NCBI GenBank assembly: GCA_028565635.1
Contig: JAOXYB010028289.1
Location: forward strand, 1 to 31,438
Reading direction: 5' to 3'
From: Phoronis ovalis
Taxonomy: Eukaryota > Phoronida > Phoronidae
DNA length: 31,438 bases
The notes below the pieces were generated by a model. The model searched no databases. It worked only from the letters and a program-made list of their open reading frames with translations, and was not told the DNA's origin. The stretch's first letter is position 1. Each line of letters begins with the position of its first letter. A program made the position numbers and the translations under genes. Of this stretch, positions 1 to 12,771 are shown piece after piece.

Positions 1-185
1 AGGGAGAGAGGGAGAGAGGGAGAGAGGGAGAGAGGGAGAGAGGGAGAGAGGGAGAGAGGGAGAGAGGGAGAGAGGGAGAGAGGGAGAGAGAGAGGGAGAG
101 AGAGAGGAAGAGAGAGAGGGAGAGAGGGAGAGAGGGAGAGAGGGAGAGAGAGAGGGAGAGAGGGAGAGAGGGAGAGAGAGAGAGA
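1..185. repeat. AGGGAGAG purine microsatellite
   Basis: Pure GA-rich strand made of an 8-bp unit (AGGGAGAG) repeated about twenty times. Interruptions of extra GAGA near 85-110 and 145-185 shift the register. It begins at the window edge, so its true length is unknown. Such homopurine tracts can form triplex DNA and are prone to assembly collapse; no coding content. Confidence 0.97.
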
Positions 186-1880
186 ATCAAGTGTTCGCAT
201 ATAAGCTTAAATGAAGTAACATTTCTATATCGCTCGTTCGTCGCCTCCAAGATACCGCAGTTGGAAACTCAAAACACTGGGAATGTGTATGGTTTTCAGT
301 TTAGAAGGCGCAGTTGCGTAAGATCAGCAACTGGAAATAAAAATTGATACTAGTAGCATAGTTTTTAAGATTTGTAAAAATTATTTGTCTACATAAAAAT
401 AATGATGTTTTGGTATAGACTCGTTGTTGCTGTTTTTTTTTCATCGATTTTTGGCAACGTTATATATTTCCGCGAGTGGTATCCTTGACATTGGTGCCTC
501 GTGACTTGACACGCAGCGTGAGATTTTCTGGTAATACGCGGAAACCAATGCGGAAAACTACTAATCCGGTAATAGAAAATGTTTACTGTCATATTTCTCT
601 TTGTTATACAAAAGGAAAAAATGATAATTAACATTAATGATTCAGCGAATAAAATGTCCAAACACGAACTGTGCTTAAAAATTAACCGATAATTGTAGAA
701 AACAAGATTTTGTGGGCAACACACTGTATGCACCCACCTGATACTTTTTGTACTCTTCAACATATGTTAAACAAATCGGAGTGAACGAAGTGGAAAATTT
801 GCTTGTACGATTTTTACCCACAGGAAAAAACAATACCTCCAACAAGTTCCACAAAAATGCAACGTTCATAATAACAGAGTACTTTAAGTATATTTTCCAG
901 CTATATCCTTTTACCATGGTAACCGTATTGAGCCGTCCTGTTGTCCAAGCTGGTCAATCTAATTTTCTCCGCCCACCAAATACAAGTTATAAATAAATGT
1001 CATATTAAATTTACAAATAATAACAAACTGGTATATAAATGTATTGGTAACTTCGATAAGTCACGTTTAATAAAAACTTAACTATTAGTAACAATAAGGG
1101 TATTCTGGGGGAAATGCTGTATTTGATATATACACATATATATGTAGAATGACTCTCCGAGAAAAAGGTGTACAGTTTGATGATTGGTGATTAGGAAATG
1201 ATAGGTGTCATGACTGTTGATTATATATGTACGTGACACCAATATAAGATATTGCAATGCGGGAGACGCGTTGTATAGTGATTCGTTGTTTACAAAACAC
1301 CGTGATTCAATGAAATATCATTGAAAATTAATTACCGCAGGTTTCCATATATAAACTTGGTCATATTTACTAACTTAGAATATTTTACGCATTTGATATA
1401 TATGGAAGTGACACTTCTGTGCCTGATGGACAATTAAATTTTATCGATATTAGTATAAAGTTTTATCGAACTGTATCTGTGAAATTACTTCGTGTTCATA
1501 TTGTTAGCCTACGACTTGAAAAACATCTATACATAGGTTCCTACAATTAATTCTTATCCGATATTTCCATTTTTTTCTAATATTTGAATACGTGGATTAA
1601 ACGTGACTTGTGAAAATGAGGAAATAACATTTCTTAAACTGAGGTAAGTAATTTTTGTTCCTTCTTTTTCTTCAAAAAATAACGTTACTTTATTTAATGA
1701 ACAGTATATATCATTATAATTGGTACGGCCCGGAAAAATAATATCTTAAAATGCTGTAAGAAAGAAGCTATAAAATGTGAAATTTTCATAAACATCTAGA
1801 CGGTAAATGAATATTTACAGTACATAATAGTGCAGTTGCTGTGGACTGTCAGAGCGGTCGTGCAAGATTTTATAGAATAC
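186..1880. other. Non-coding stretch, no gene recognised
   Basis: AT-rich sequence with overlapping open frames on both strands between 389 and 996, the longest being 124 codons on the minus strand. None shows a domain, a signal peptide with a plausible mature protein, or matching splice sites, so I treat them as chance. A consensus-like splice donor (GAG then GTAAGT) lies at 1641-1649; see the separate entry. Short AT-rich dinucleotide runs occur near 1120-1140. Confidence 0.6.
1641..1649 (+). other. Orphan splice-donor-like site
   Basis: GAG|GTAAGT followed by an AT-rich run is a near-perfect metazoan 5' splice site on the plus strand. No coding frame precedes it for more than a few codons. 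If used, it would end a non-coding 5' exon. The next plus-strand gene that needs an upstream exon is the peptide precursor at 12772, whose leader has an acceptor-like site at 12694. An 11-kb link between them is pure inference, and the site may be a chance match. Confidence 0.2.
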
Positions 1881-2806
1881 GCTCCCGGGGATATCATTTC
1901 AATACATTCAGCTGGACCTCCCAGACATTTTCAGTAGAGATATTCAATTCCAACTTAAAATACTGTCGGTAGAGATCGATGCTAAATCGCAAAAATAATG
2001 TCAGTAGATACCGTCCATACAGTAAGAATCTTAGCGGTAAAGAAACCTAATTTCTGTCGGTTTAGCCTCCGGGGGGCGACTCAAATAAAATGTGTGTAAT
2101 CTTGCTCGTTAATGGCCTAAAAAGGCCTCTAACTAAGTGGATAAGTAGGTTTGAAACATTGACCCGAAACAAGACCTATGCCGAAATTGATACCCCAGCC
2201 AAGACTGAAATTAATTTTTCGACAAGCGAAAGAGTTTCGAATACAACGAAACTCTAAGCAAGATATATGCCGGAATTAAGTTTTCGTGCAGAAAGAAACA
2301 AGACTATTATTGCTGAGATTGAGCTCTGAGCAACATTCGTCGTGTAAAACAGACTCTAAGCAAGATTAGGGTTAAAAGCATACCCTTTTTGGACAAAACT
2401 GTTGATTTTCCGACACTAAACGCGTAACGCTCGTCACGCGCCTGGACTTCAAATAAAGACTCGTTTTTATTAACGAGCATAATTACCCACATTTTAAATA
2501 AGTGACTCCCCGGGGTTTAACCCTGATAATAAACGCTGAAGAAATGGGATAAATAAATGAGAAAAATAAATTTAAAAATGTTGTTCCCCCCATATAGCCT
2601 TTTGGTAAAAAAGTTGCAGTGACAGTAGAGATACTAAATTCATATAAAATAACCCACAGCGAAGATACCAAATTGCGTGGGTCAAATTAATTGCTTGCAG
2701 TAGAAATCTAAAAAGGCAAAATCGCCGACAGTAAAGTTACCTAGGACCGAAAAACGGACCCTTTCCAGCGGAACTTCCCCGAATCAATGCGAGTGATATC
2801 CCCGGA
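1881..2806. mobile_element. Nested inverted-repeat (fold-back) element, non-autonomous
   Basis: Two sets of inverted repeats are nested. The outer pair starts near 1881 (CCCGGGGATATCAT) and ends near 2806 as its reverse complement, with about 70% identity over 29 bp. The inner pair is 2062-2113 against 2469-2520, 40 of 52 bases complementary. Between outer and inner arms, on both sides and in the same orientation, a motif like CAGTAGAGATA recurs every 30-42 bp (about 1931, 1965, 2001, then 2622, 2656, 2698, 2728). The centre holds further imperfect repeats (CTCTAAGCAAGAT at about 2251 and 2351). No transposase frame is present. A partial second copy of the inner right arm lies at about 17804-17940 in inverted orientation, which confirms a dispersed family. 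The superfamily is not identified and no target-site duplication is clear. Confidence 0.75.
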
Positions 2807-5800
2807 AGACGTTCTAGTAATTAAATATAATCAGTATAAGAATCATAGAATCATTTAACCGTCAGTAACTTAGGTGTTATAAATATACGTGAAAGACAAT
2901 GAAACTGTGTGACCTTCGATATTACCTCTATGAATATTCATTTATACCTATTAAGAAGTTCAGACATTTTACCTGGCTGTTCTATAAGTCAGAATCTGTA
3001 ATCCATGCTACTATGTACGATTATAACGAAAGGTACTGGCCATGACCGTTCTGCCAAGTTATTTTTTTTCTGATGCTGATTATTTTTGTTTAGATTCTTT
3101 TTTTATGAAGTAACTATAATACCCGTCAGTTTCGCGACTTGGTGCTAAACCACATGCCCTAATCTAGGCATTAGTCTAGCTGCTATTACAATTATAGAGA
3201 AAACCTCTTTTTTAAAGATTTTAATCAGACGTAACATTTTTGTGAGGTCGATAATCGTTTCTAATAGTGACCTGAAAACTATTTCCAGATCCAGGTTTTA
3301 TCATTTCTTCGCATCGGATAGATAGTTTTTTATTGGTTGTACAATAAAGATTACACGTAACTTCTAGAGCATTCACCTTTTGATATCATGTTTTATCAGA
3401 AGTCCTTAGCTTTAATCAGAATTGTTATAAAAAGTTAAATATAATTCTGAAGGACAACTGTCTGATTGTTTTGTATAGCTTGTGTTCCGCAGGGTGTGTT
3501 AATTGGCGCCAGTCTCAGAAGGACCCTTCGTTGTTTATCCTAGTAATCATATTTTACTGTTTCCATGGCTATCCTATCATCGTGACATATATGTGAGCCT
3601 TGCTGTTATTAAACAACTTTTTCAGGATCCGGCAAACCGCATGCAGCCAGCGGGAACAGACCGTGACTTGGGTTAAGTAGCTGAATTTGTTCATAATTTT
3701 ACCGGATAATTTTACATTACATTTGTGACACTTATATATAATAAAGATAAAGCACAGCAAAAAAGTGTTATTCTCCACTCGCATTCTACAGTATTCCGGC
3801 CCTTTTCCTATTGGGTACTCTATATAATGTCTGATTAGCTCATTGGACAATATTAATAAGCAGGAATAAACAACCAGGAAATTGAAATTCACATTTATAA
3901 ATCAACACTTTAAAATACGTAATAAAATATGCAGCAAAATACGGAACACCCTATTATACCAAAAAATATATAATTGTGTGGTACCGACTGCAACAAAATC
4001 TACTTGTCTATCGATTGAAAACTAAATTAAAATCTCGTTTTAGATAATGTTCTATACTACAATAAGTAATTTTGCGTTTAGTTTATTTGTGATTCAGTTC
4101 TTGAAACAATTTATTTTTGTAGGTTTGCAGTTTCTCTGCTTTATGCATTTTATATAATCTAGTTACTTAATTTGAAAAGATTAGCCTGATGAATTTACAG
4201 GATGTTACGGCATTTTCAGAATTTCTGTTGGTTTTACCATCATGAGTCATATGTGAGAAATAACGAGTTTAAATTTAACAAAGTGTATATTGGCTTCTGA
4301 ATCATATTTTGATTTGTAATATCTCTACTATTACCAGGACAGTTTTCTATAGTATAGTACTCTCAAGTTTCTTTGTCCTATTAAAAAACTTGACAGTGTG
4401 TTATGGACGAATAGCCGTAATTAAGCTTTATCTGATAATTCAAGAACATATACCGTTGTCTTTACAGAAACAGAAGGCTAGTTCTACGAGAATTATTTGG
4501 CTTTTTACGAATTTAAAAATAAATTAATAAATAAAAGAGATATAATATTTTCAACTCATTATGGAGGCTAAAGTCTTTTTGTGAATCAGAAATACTATAC
4601 ATGTCAGCAATAGGGTACAAAAAAGGAATGTTTTTTTTAAATCTGTCAAACGATACAACTACTATAGAATCAAATCCTTTAGTTACATATGTATATCAAA
4701 AATAATCTATGTATTGCATAAGTTCAATTCTGGACCTTTGCGTCTACTCCTATCAATCACATACGGACTGGAGCATAATTAAATGGATGGCATAGATAAA
4801 AAGATCATGGGTCATTTTGACTGAATATTCTTACCTCGTGAATCAACTAATATACTTAGACATAAACACATACACAGTGCCTCATTCATGAAGTGAAACC
4901 CTGTACTGTGCGACACCTGATGACAGTTTGCACGAAGCGTAATTGACACACAAGTAAGGTAATTAACCTAGACATTTAAAAAATGTAGGTGAACGAAAAA
5001 TGGGATTTCTGACAAATGATGTCCTAAATTAGCTAAAATTCGATACAGAATAAATATGGAAACACTGGAAGTAAAATTAAAAACTTAGAGCGTCGAAATC
5101 TGATATTGAAAAACAACTTCTACTCAACAGGCATTCGATTTAATAAGATTCCTCCAACTACAGATATCTTGTACAGTGTGGCTCCAGTGAATCAATTGTA
5201 AAAAAACTTGTCGGTTTTAAAAAAGAGCTGAGTCTCGCTAATTAATTGGCCTGGCAGTTTCAGTTCGATGCTGGTTTGTGAATAGGTTATTTGTGACAAA
5301 AAAGGTATTGCAACACAAAGAGACTGGAAGTAAAATAGATTGTATTTAGGGAATTATAACTTAAAGACGCAACTAAGACAGATGAAACTGAAGTTCATTA
5401 ATGGCTAACAGTGACAGTGGAATAATGTTTAATTTTTCCAATATCAAGAAATATATTTACAATGTAACGAACTACAAACAATCGGTAAATGCATATGGAT
5501 AAATGCATATGGATTATTGTGCCGCCTAGAAACGAAACACGAAAAAGAAATTTAAGTAAGGGAAATTCTTTTACTTTAAAAAGATTATATATTGCATTGA
5601 CGTTACCTTAAAGTCACAATATAGAAGATCGATGAAATACGCCAACAAGGTATTTTTTACTATGTTTTGTACTCATGCACGTCGGTTTTGAGGCCTCATA
5701 AATCACGTGCAGACATGTAGAAATAATCGTGACATTACAACTGTAATTTCTGTTTGTTACATCAAATTAATTAATTGATTATTAAAGAGTTTTATACTAA

Positions 5801-6200
5801 AAGACATTGACATGGGTTAGGCTTACCTAAATACATGCTGTTGATTGGTTTTACAAGGTACTTGCACCTAGGATTATTGGAATTTAATTACTTTATTGTA
5901 CTGTTGTTGTAATTTTTGATATACATATACAATGATTTTCTCATGACTATTCGGATTTTTGAGTGAATTAAGTCAATGAGCCAAGATGTGTTATGAAAAG
6001 AAAATAGTATAGTTTAAACTGATAAATCAACAATGTGTATTAGGTGCGTAATTAGTGGAAAGTCACAGTGCGAACTATCACAAAACAGAGTCGTTACAGT
6101 TACCCATTTTTTACAGTACCTCGTGCCAATTTTTAATATCAAGAATAGTTCATGCACTTAGTAAAATGCAAATGTTTATTCCTGAAGTGATATTTTATAA
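2807..6200. other. Non-coding stretch, no gene recognised
   Basis: AT-rich sequence without a supportable gene. A short CpG-containing piece at about 3625-3680 follows an acceptor-like pyrimidine tract but stays open for under 20 codons in any useful frame. A perfect 14-bp tandem duplication (AAATGCATATGGAT) lies around 5487-5514. Nothing else stands out by eye. Confidence 0.55.
5487..5514. repeat. Tandem 14-mer AAATGCATATGGAT x2
   Basis: Two adjacent identical copies of a 14-bp sequence. Each contains ATGCATAT, which resembles an octamer/POU-type binding core. Replication slippage is a sufficient explanation; a regulatory role is only a possibility. Confidence 0.7.
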
Positions 6201-6217
6201 ACAAGTAGGAATATTTT

Positions 6218-6455
6218 GACTATCTCGCGCGTAAACGCGCTTTGTTCCTAAAAATCATCCGTTTTACGCGTTTTTGTTCACGCACATGATTTGAGTCGGA
6301 TCCCGGGATTTCAAGTTTAGATGGTAATTAATATGAACTAAATTGACTTTCAAAAATTTACCTTTTTGAAAAATGGCGCGAGATGGTGTCACCAAAACCT
6401 CATGATTATATTCATGCACAAATAACCCCTACGTCGGGGGCTACGTGTAATTAAA
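6218..6455. other. CpG-rich patch in AT-rich DNA
   Basis: A locally CpG-rich segment with a near-palindrome (CGCGCGTAAACGCGC, about 6226-6240), ACGCG repeats near 6265 and a CCCCTACGTCGGGG hairpin near 6427-6440. No open frame of note. It could be a promoter-like unmethylated patch or a young repeat with intact CpGs; I cannot separate the two. Confidence 0.4.
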
Positions 6456-9400
6456 AATCTTCGCCAAAACGACTTCTACTGCATATTTATAATTAACGAG
6501 TGAAGTACTATACGTTATGCCCATTATAATAACTGAAAAGGTTGTAGAAAGATGTCCAGGAGTGTATTGTCTCAAGGGCTTATATTTAGCGATGACGCAA
6601 TACTCAATTCACTAATAAAGTCCATATAATCTCAGGGATATAGTGCACCCCGAGAGAGCAGCTCTGTTTTGCTAATAATAACGAATTAAGCTGCTGCGTA
6701 TGCCATGGTATATAGGACAGTATGCCGCAATATAGCTATTATGTATGTGTACATATATAATGTACATTATTTTTCGCATGATCTTACTATTAAATCCGTG
6801 TAATTACAAATTCATGAGTTTATAACGTTTTCTGCGATAACGTTGATAAGGTTTTAATTAAAAACGCAGTATTATTTTGACAAAACAACTAATACGTCTT
6901 TATTTTAAAAGTTTCTATCGGCGTTTCCTATCTTGTCCTGCGATTAAAAATTTTAAACCTTTTAATTTTATTATCAAAGACGTTAATTACTTAGCAAACA
7001 CTTTGGCAACCATTACTAATGTTTTAATCAAATGTTAATCAAATGTTTGAAGCTGTGATATTTGCTAAAGCATAATTAAACATCAAGGCTTATGTACATG
7101 TATGTTTGAGGTGAGTTTGTTTTTAGCTTGCTTTTCAATGGTAGTTTTGAGTGTTTTAGCAGATATATAAGTTTATGAATACGACGAAACAAGCGAATTT
7201 ATGATTTGATAATAAGACGTACTGTCCCGGGCGTACTACCAAAGAACTCGACACATGTAAGTGTTATGATGCTACAACTTTGATTATTAAAGTTATTTAA
7301 TAGATTTAAAATGTGATCTAATGCAGGAAACGAGAATTAATTATAATGAGGGAGTTTGAAAAGGGATACAACTTTTGCTTTATCCTTTGGAAAAAAAAAA
7401 AAACAATCTAACTAGCAATTATATAACCATTTTGAACATGATTCGCTTTTGTACGTATATTGTAATGGTACTACTTGTTATCTTAACAATTTTTTTATTT
7501 AATCAATTTAAAAAACTAACATACTGTATTTTTACAATGCTTTTTTGTTTAAAAAAATCTATAATTGTATCTAGTTCTTTCACAAAATCTTGATTTTCAT
7601 TGGGTTACTCTTATAGAATGACGTCATTCGAAACTTTATATTGACTTTTGCCTATCTATAATTGTCATCAGGTATCCATATTTTTTTGCATATGATACAA
7701 ATCCGTAATGTATTTATTTCCATATCTTGTTAGCTAAATATAAGTTATATCTACATTCAATGCTCGGCCAAAAAAGTACTTTATCATGTTATGGATTTAT
7801 CTTAGCCTAGGGCACAAAATATAAGTAACAATTTGTTTTACACGTAAACAAGGTTTAACTAATTACGGTAAATTGAAACAATCGGTGATTTACTTCCCTA
7901 GATATATTTCGAATCCGTAATGCGTTGCAGAAATAGGCTTAACAAAATCAAGCAGTTATAAGTACTGTCTTAGTTACACGAGGGTGCTGAGCATTTTTTA
8001 GGACGCCTAAACTCAAAATATCATCCATTTTTAGGAATTTTGATTTAAAACTGGACCAATTTTTAGGGTTTTCTTCCGTATTCATGATATATGTAAATGC
8101 CCCACTCCTGGATAAGTTATTACCAAGGAGTTACTGTACACCTCTCAGAATACACATATGTGAGCAAAAGGATGTCATTTACCATAAATGTTTATTCATT
8201 GTCCAAGAATTGTGCATAGCAACTACACAAATTGCAGTTACCTATGAATGTACGGATACTTGCAAAAAATGTTGCCCTTATTTCTTATATCCGTGTAAAA
8301 CAAGACCTTAGACTAGCTATATAGTAAAAGTTCAATTTTAATATTGTTTCAAACTTTTGTCTAACAGAAATAAATCGTTATTACACTGAAAACGGAAACA
8401 TTTTTTTTTTCAAAATAAACTTGCATCCCAAAAATCAATTGTCCCCTGTGAATACACATTCTTGCTGCAATATTTAGGGAAATATAGCTTATTAATCATA
8501 CCAATTACCTTATGGTACATGGTAAATCTGGTAATATTTAATGTAAGCATATATATATATAACGATAGGTCTGTTACATATATTTACTTATTACTTGTAT
8601 CCAATGTTCTTCTACTTCCGTATGGTAGTCATTTAATGTGTTAGACTTTTCAAGCATTTTTGTAAAATACTTGTAACTAATTGCTTGTTAATTGTTTTTG
8701 TACACAATTTATTGATTTCGTGTACTAATATCTTATAATTGATTGATTTTCTGATGAGACAGGAAATAAACAATACACTACATGTTGTATGAAAGGATTG
8801 TGTGGGAATGTTAATTTACCTGTATTTCAGTAATTAATGGAATGCCAGGTTGTCTAGGATTACAACAAAAAAGTCGTACCTTTAATTTTACTTTCGTAGG
8901 AATTTAACTTTCGCTTGAAGGTTATAAATGGGAATGTTCAGTTATCTCTGGGTTCCGTATGTCCGTGAAGCTGTGACTACTAAAATTAGAATATACTTCT
9001 TTTTATATATTAACGGAATGTAACATTGAAGATTATATTATGCTGTGACAGCAAATTGGTAAGTAGCAAATAAAACAGCGTCACAAATTCATTATCAAAT
9101 TTGTTCCTCTTTATATTTATTTGTATGATTTTTTAAAGACAGTAACTTAGTATACATGTGTCAATAGCCTATAAGCTATACCATAATTGTATGAGGATTC
9201 ATCGTGCATGACAAATTGATTTTTTCTAGTAGTAGGATTAGCTTACAACACTGGGCATTAATAGTGGTGAAATAAAAGGAATAAATTAAAGTGAATACGA
9301 ATATTTTTTGTCGCAAAAGGTGCTCAAATTAATATTGGACACAAGCATTAAAGGTTTTTAAACATTTCGTGTCAAGTTGTAATATACGCCTACGCATAAT

Positions 9401-12190
9401 GTTTGATGATAAATCGTATGTCGTATCATTTATTAATTTACAGCTGAAGAACGTCTTTTACGGAAGATGCACTGCGAAAATTCCGTCAATGTTCAAAAAA
9501 AAAATTTAAGACATTCAAATCATTCTAATTGAAAGGTTAAACGTATTATTCTACAGCTTTTTAATTACGGTAACATGCCAATCTTAGATGACTTGAGAAT
9601 TATGTTCCAATAATTGTCCTTACATGTGCTTTGTAAACTTTTCACCCATACAGGTAGTTTCGCAATAAAAACTGATATTAACTTTTGAGACTAATATTAA
9701 AGCCGTTTTTCTTGTAATTCATAATTGCACTCTTTAGCGTCTGGCCAGGTTTTGATAGTGCTTAATCATTACCAATTTATATTAACTCTTATGTTTTGCA
9801 GTCAAACTATATTTATATACATCGGAATATCTAAACATATTTTAAAAAATAGATATATAATAAGTGTTACAACTTCAGCTCGCTTGATTAAATGTGAGTT
9901 TGCCAAGCTTGTATATAAAAAATGAAGCTAATTTTTTAAGAAATATAAGCAAACATCATTTTAGATTTAATCTAACAAACTTAACGATCTTTCCCATATC
10001 AGTAGAGTCAGTGGTTTCTTGAACTAATACAACTAAATACTGATTAAACGGTTACTTCAAAAGGGCTACTAAATAAACACTGTAGTACCGAACAAATTAT
10101 ATACGCGTGACATGCACAGAATGGAGACTTCGAGTAAAATTGTAATAAACAAATGATAGTTTGCATTTCTTGAACCCCTGCCACAGAGACATCTGGTGAA
10201 AAGTATGGATAACACTTTAAAAGATTGAAAACGTGTAAGACTCATTGTGGGGACATAGATATAAAGTTCAAGCAATGGTAGTTACGGAACAATCATATTA
10301 TGACTCAGTGATCAGATGCACTTTCAGCATGAATTAAATAACGACATAATACATTTTATCGTAATCTTAGTTTGTCAAACTAGATGCACTAAGTCATCGA
10401 ATTTTGACAATTAAAAGAATTAGTCAGTTGTATTATATTAATTGTATTATTTAGCAATTAATCATGTATTTATAAAAATCACCAACAATTTGTATGCTAT
10501 TAAAAGAAATAGGAATAATTAATTATTCATTTACTGCATGTACCAAAAGGAAATTAATTCCTTCGTACGTAAGATTATATTATAAGTCTATTCTACAGCA
10601 AGCACTCTGGTAACATGCAACACGTTGATCCACGTATATGAAGAGCCTGTAAGCTTTTTCGGTAGAATCTAGTTTTAAACCAATTTAAATCATAATTTTG
10701 TCGATATTAATTAAAATCAGATATATAGGAAAAATATGCGGAATGAGTGGCTATTGGTAAAGAAATGGGATTAGTAATTTCATATAGTCCCCGGCAAAAT
10801 GAAATTTATTTTGAGGTGGCAATGGGCAAAATAAACTAAGTGATCTCATGCTAGATTATGATTCAATCTATATCTCACGATGAAACATCAAGCAGATCTA
10901 TGGAAATTTGTCGCAATTCCCTAAGGGAAATTATGAACAATATTGCGCTAAAAGAAAGCCTGTTTTATCTGCACATAGTCATATACATCAAGATGTTACA
11001 TAAAAAATGGTAGTAATAAAAATTGTAATGCGATATTTAAATTACTAACAATATAATACTCGCTCCACGTACTTGCATACCGAATCTCCGTGAATAGTGA
11101 AATGTAATCACTAAGCGTATTTCAAAAATGAAAGGGTGATAAAAGAAAATATAGTTGCTATGCTGCAAGAAAGTGCTGGAGAAGGTAGCATAAATTATTG
11201 TTGAAATGTAGATGAAAATAGTTTAATTCTTAGTGCTAGGTACTTGCGCGACGGCTTCTGCATCAACAGGATATATGTTAAGTCTTAAAATTTACATAAA
11301 CCTAATGGTTATAGAACATATTTAAGTATAAATTGGCATTTTAAAAGAATTATTAAAGCGAAGTAAGAATCCATTTCATTCCATTTCACGTTGGCCTAGA
11401 CTTTATAAACTTCGCCGGTTTCCCCAATGCGCGTGTTTTCCGTCATATTGAATTTTGTAACAAATCACGGCATGAAGTATAACACAATAGTTCCACAAAG
11501 AAGCGTTAAACAACGAATGAGCCGTTCCAGCTTACTCTTATTATATTCGATTTTATTTCAAAGCTGTAGAAGCATAATATTTAATTTTTCCGGTCAGAAA
11601 AAAACATTTAAAAATCTGGCCATGTACTATAAAGTACACACGTACGTTCATTTGTAAAGCATAGCGAGAAACCATTTTTTGTATCAGCCAAAGTTCCCCA
11701 GCTCTTGGCCGATTTTGTAAAGTTACAAACTAACAGTGATGTTAATTAAGTGTTTCTGTAATTAACGGCTTTGTTCTTAAACTAAATTTAGTTTTGCGTT
11801 GTATGACCTAAGGATGACACGTGTACTTTTTGCATGCACCGCCTTACCACGATACTTTATCATGATGTAATGATGTAAAACGTAGTAAAACATCTCACAC
11901 AGTCAATTTATTTGCTATTTCAATAATCAGATGACTATTAGCTACTACTAATATAATTAATTTCCTAGATCGCCAGAAATTATATTAAGAGTCTTAATTC
12001 ATAGCTTGCTAGTTTTTTTTAAAGATTCTTTATACGCGGGTATCCCATTATCATTCCCTTCGTGCTGCCTCTTACACAATGTACAGGCAATCGACCAATC
12101 GACCTATTGTTGTATTATAGTCGGAGAAACATGAGCATCCGACAAATGTTACCTTACTTTGTGAATTATCTGAGCGTGATGAGGAACCTA
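6456..12190. other. Non-coding stretch, no gene recognised
   Basis: Long AT-rich intergenic DNA. Open frames here are at most 76 codons, unconserved in appearance and dominated by AT-rich codons. Small features are two adjacent TTAATCAAATG copies (about 7025-7046), a perfect palindrome containing a CRE core at 7616-7629, an (AT)n run near 8548 and a duplicated ATGATGTA near 11862. I see no exon with good splice sites, but short exons would be easy to miss by eye. Confidence 0.5.
7616..7629. promoter_or_regulatory. Palindromic CRE-like site (TGACGTCA)
   Basis: GAATGACGTCATTC is a perfect 14-bp palindrome with the full CREB/ATF core TGACGTCA in its centre. One or two 14-bp palindromes are expected by chance in a window this size, and no promoter is recognisable nearby, so a function is not established. 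Confidence 0.25.
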
Positions 12191-12191
12191 C

Positions 12192-12267
12192 AAGGAACAT
12201 TCACACCTATAAACAACAGGTATGAATTATGTTCCTGGACCTATTGTTCACAGGTGTGAATTCCCTT
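12192..12267. other. Imperfect 30-bp inverted repeat (hairpin)
   Basis: The left arm 12192-12221 and right arm 12239-12267 are complementary over about 24 of 30 positions, with a 17-nt loop. An uninterrupted TTCACACCT/AGGTGTGAA block sits in the middle of the stem. As RNA this would be a 76-nt stem-loop of pre-miRNA size; as DNA it could equally be a tiny fold-back repeat. It lies about 500 bp upstream of the peptide-precursor gene on the plus strand. The loop side also carries a partial third copy of the arm motif (TATGAATTATGTTCC). Confidence 0.55.
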
Positions 12268-12690
12268 AGTGGATTCCCTATCCGATGATTCAAGAAGTAG
12301 GTAAACACTTATCGTACTCTTAGGTTTACCCCACTATAAATGTGTGATGCAACAAGCAAGTTTTATAAGTAAATTATGCTTGAAATACATTTGTTACGGA
12401 AGTGTCATTCCGTAATTGTCAGCATCATATTTGTTGCTGTTGATAAAAGTTTTAAAAATTTCACACTTGTTTAAGTACAAAATTATATCCAAATTTTAAT
12501 TTTATATCATTCTGTCAAAAGGTTTATAATTTATTAAAAGCGTTTTTTTAATTTACGCAAAACAAATTGCTTTATGATAAAAATGATATGTCATATATGG
12601 TCATTATTGTTTACACTTGATTAAACATGTTGCCAGAGACCTTTTATTAACAGTTTAATATTCTTGCTAGTTATCGATCTTCTCTTCATT

Positions 12691-12771
12691 CCAGATTTTT
12701 TGATTTCTGGTAGGCGTGTAGAAGGAATATAGTGTTGCGTTTTCAATTAGCAATCTTCATTACTGAACACA
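12691..12771 (+). other. Probable 5' UTR start with splice acceptor
   Basis: A pyrimidine-rich run (CTTCTCTTCATTCCAG) ends at 12694, followed by about 77 nt to the ATG at 12772. This fits a 3' splice site joining a non-coding upstream exon to the peptide-precursor exon. The upstream exon is not identified. A simple unspliced 5' UTR is the alternative. Confidence 0.4.

Noticed and set aside
389-763. 124-codon minus-strand open frame, the longest in the left half
   Set aside because: AT-rich hydrophobic and Ser/Lys-rich translation with no domain; about one frame of this length is expected by chance in 31 kb of such sequence, and other frames overlap it on both strands.
3626-3680. Possible short terminal exon after TTTTTCAG
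   Set aside because: Only about 16 codons open, no partner exon, and several frames are equally possible.
8084-8311. 75-codon plus-strand frame with several cysteines
   Set aside because: No signal peptide, no recognisable Cys pattern, no splice or promoter context.
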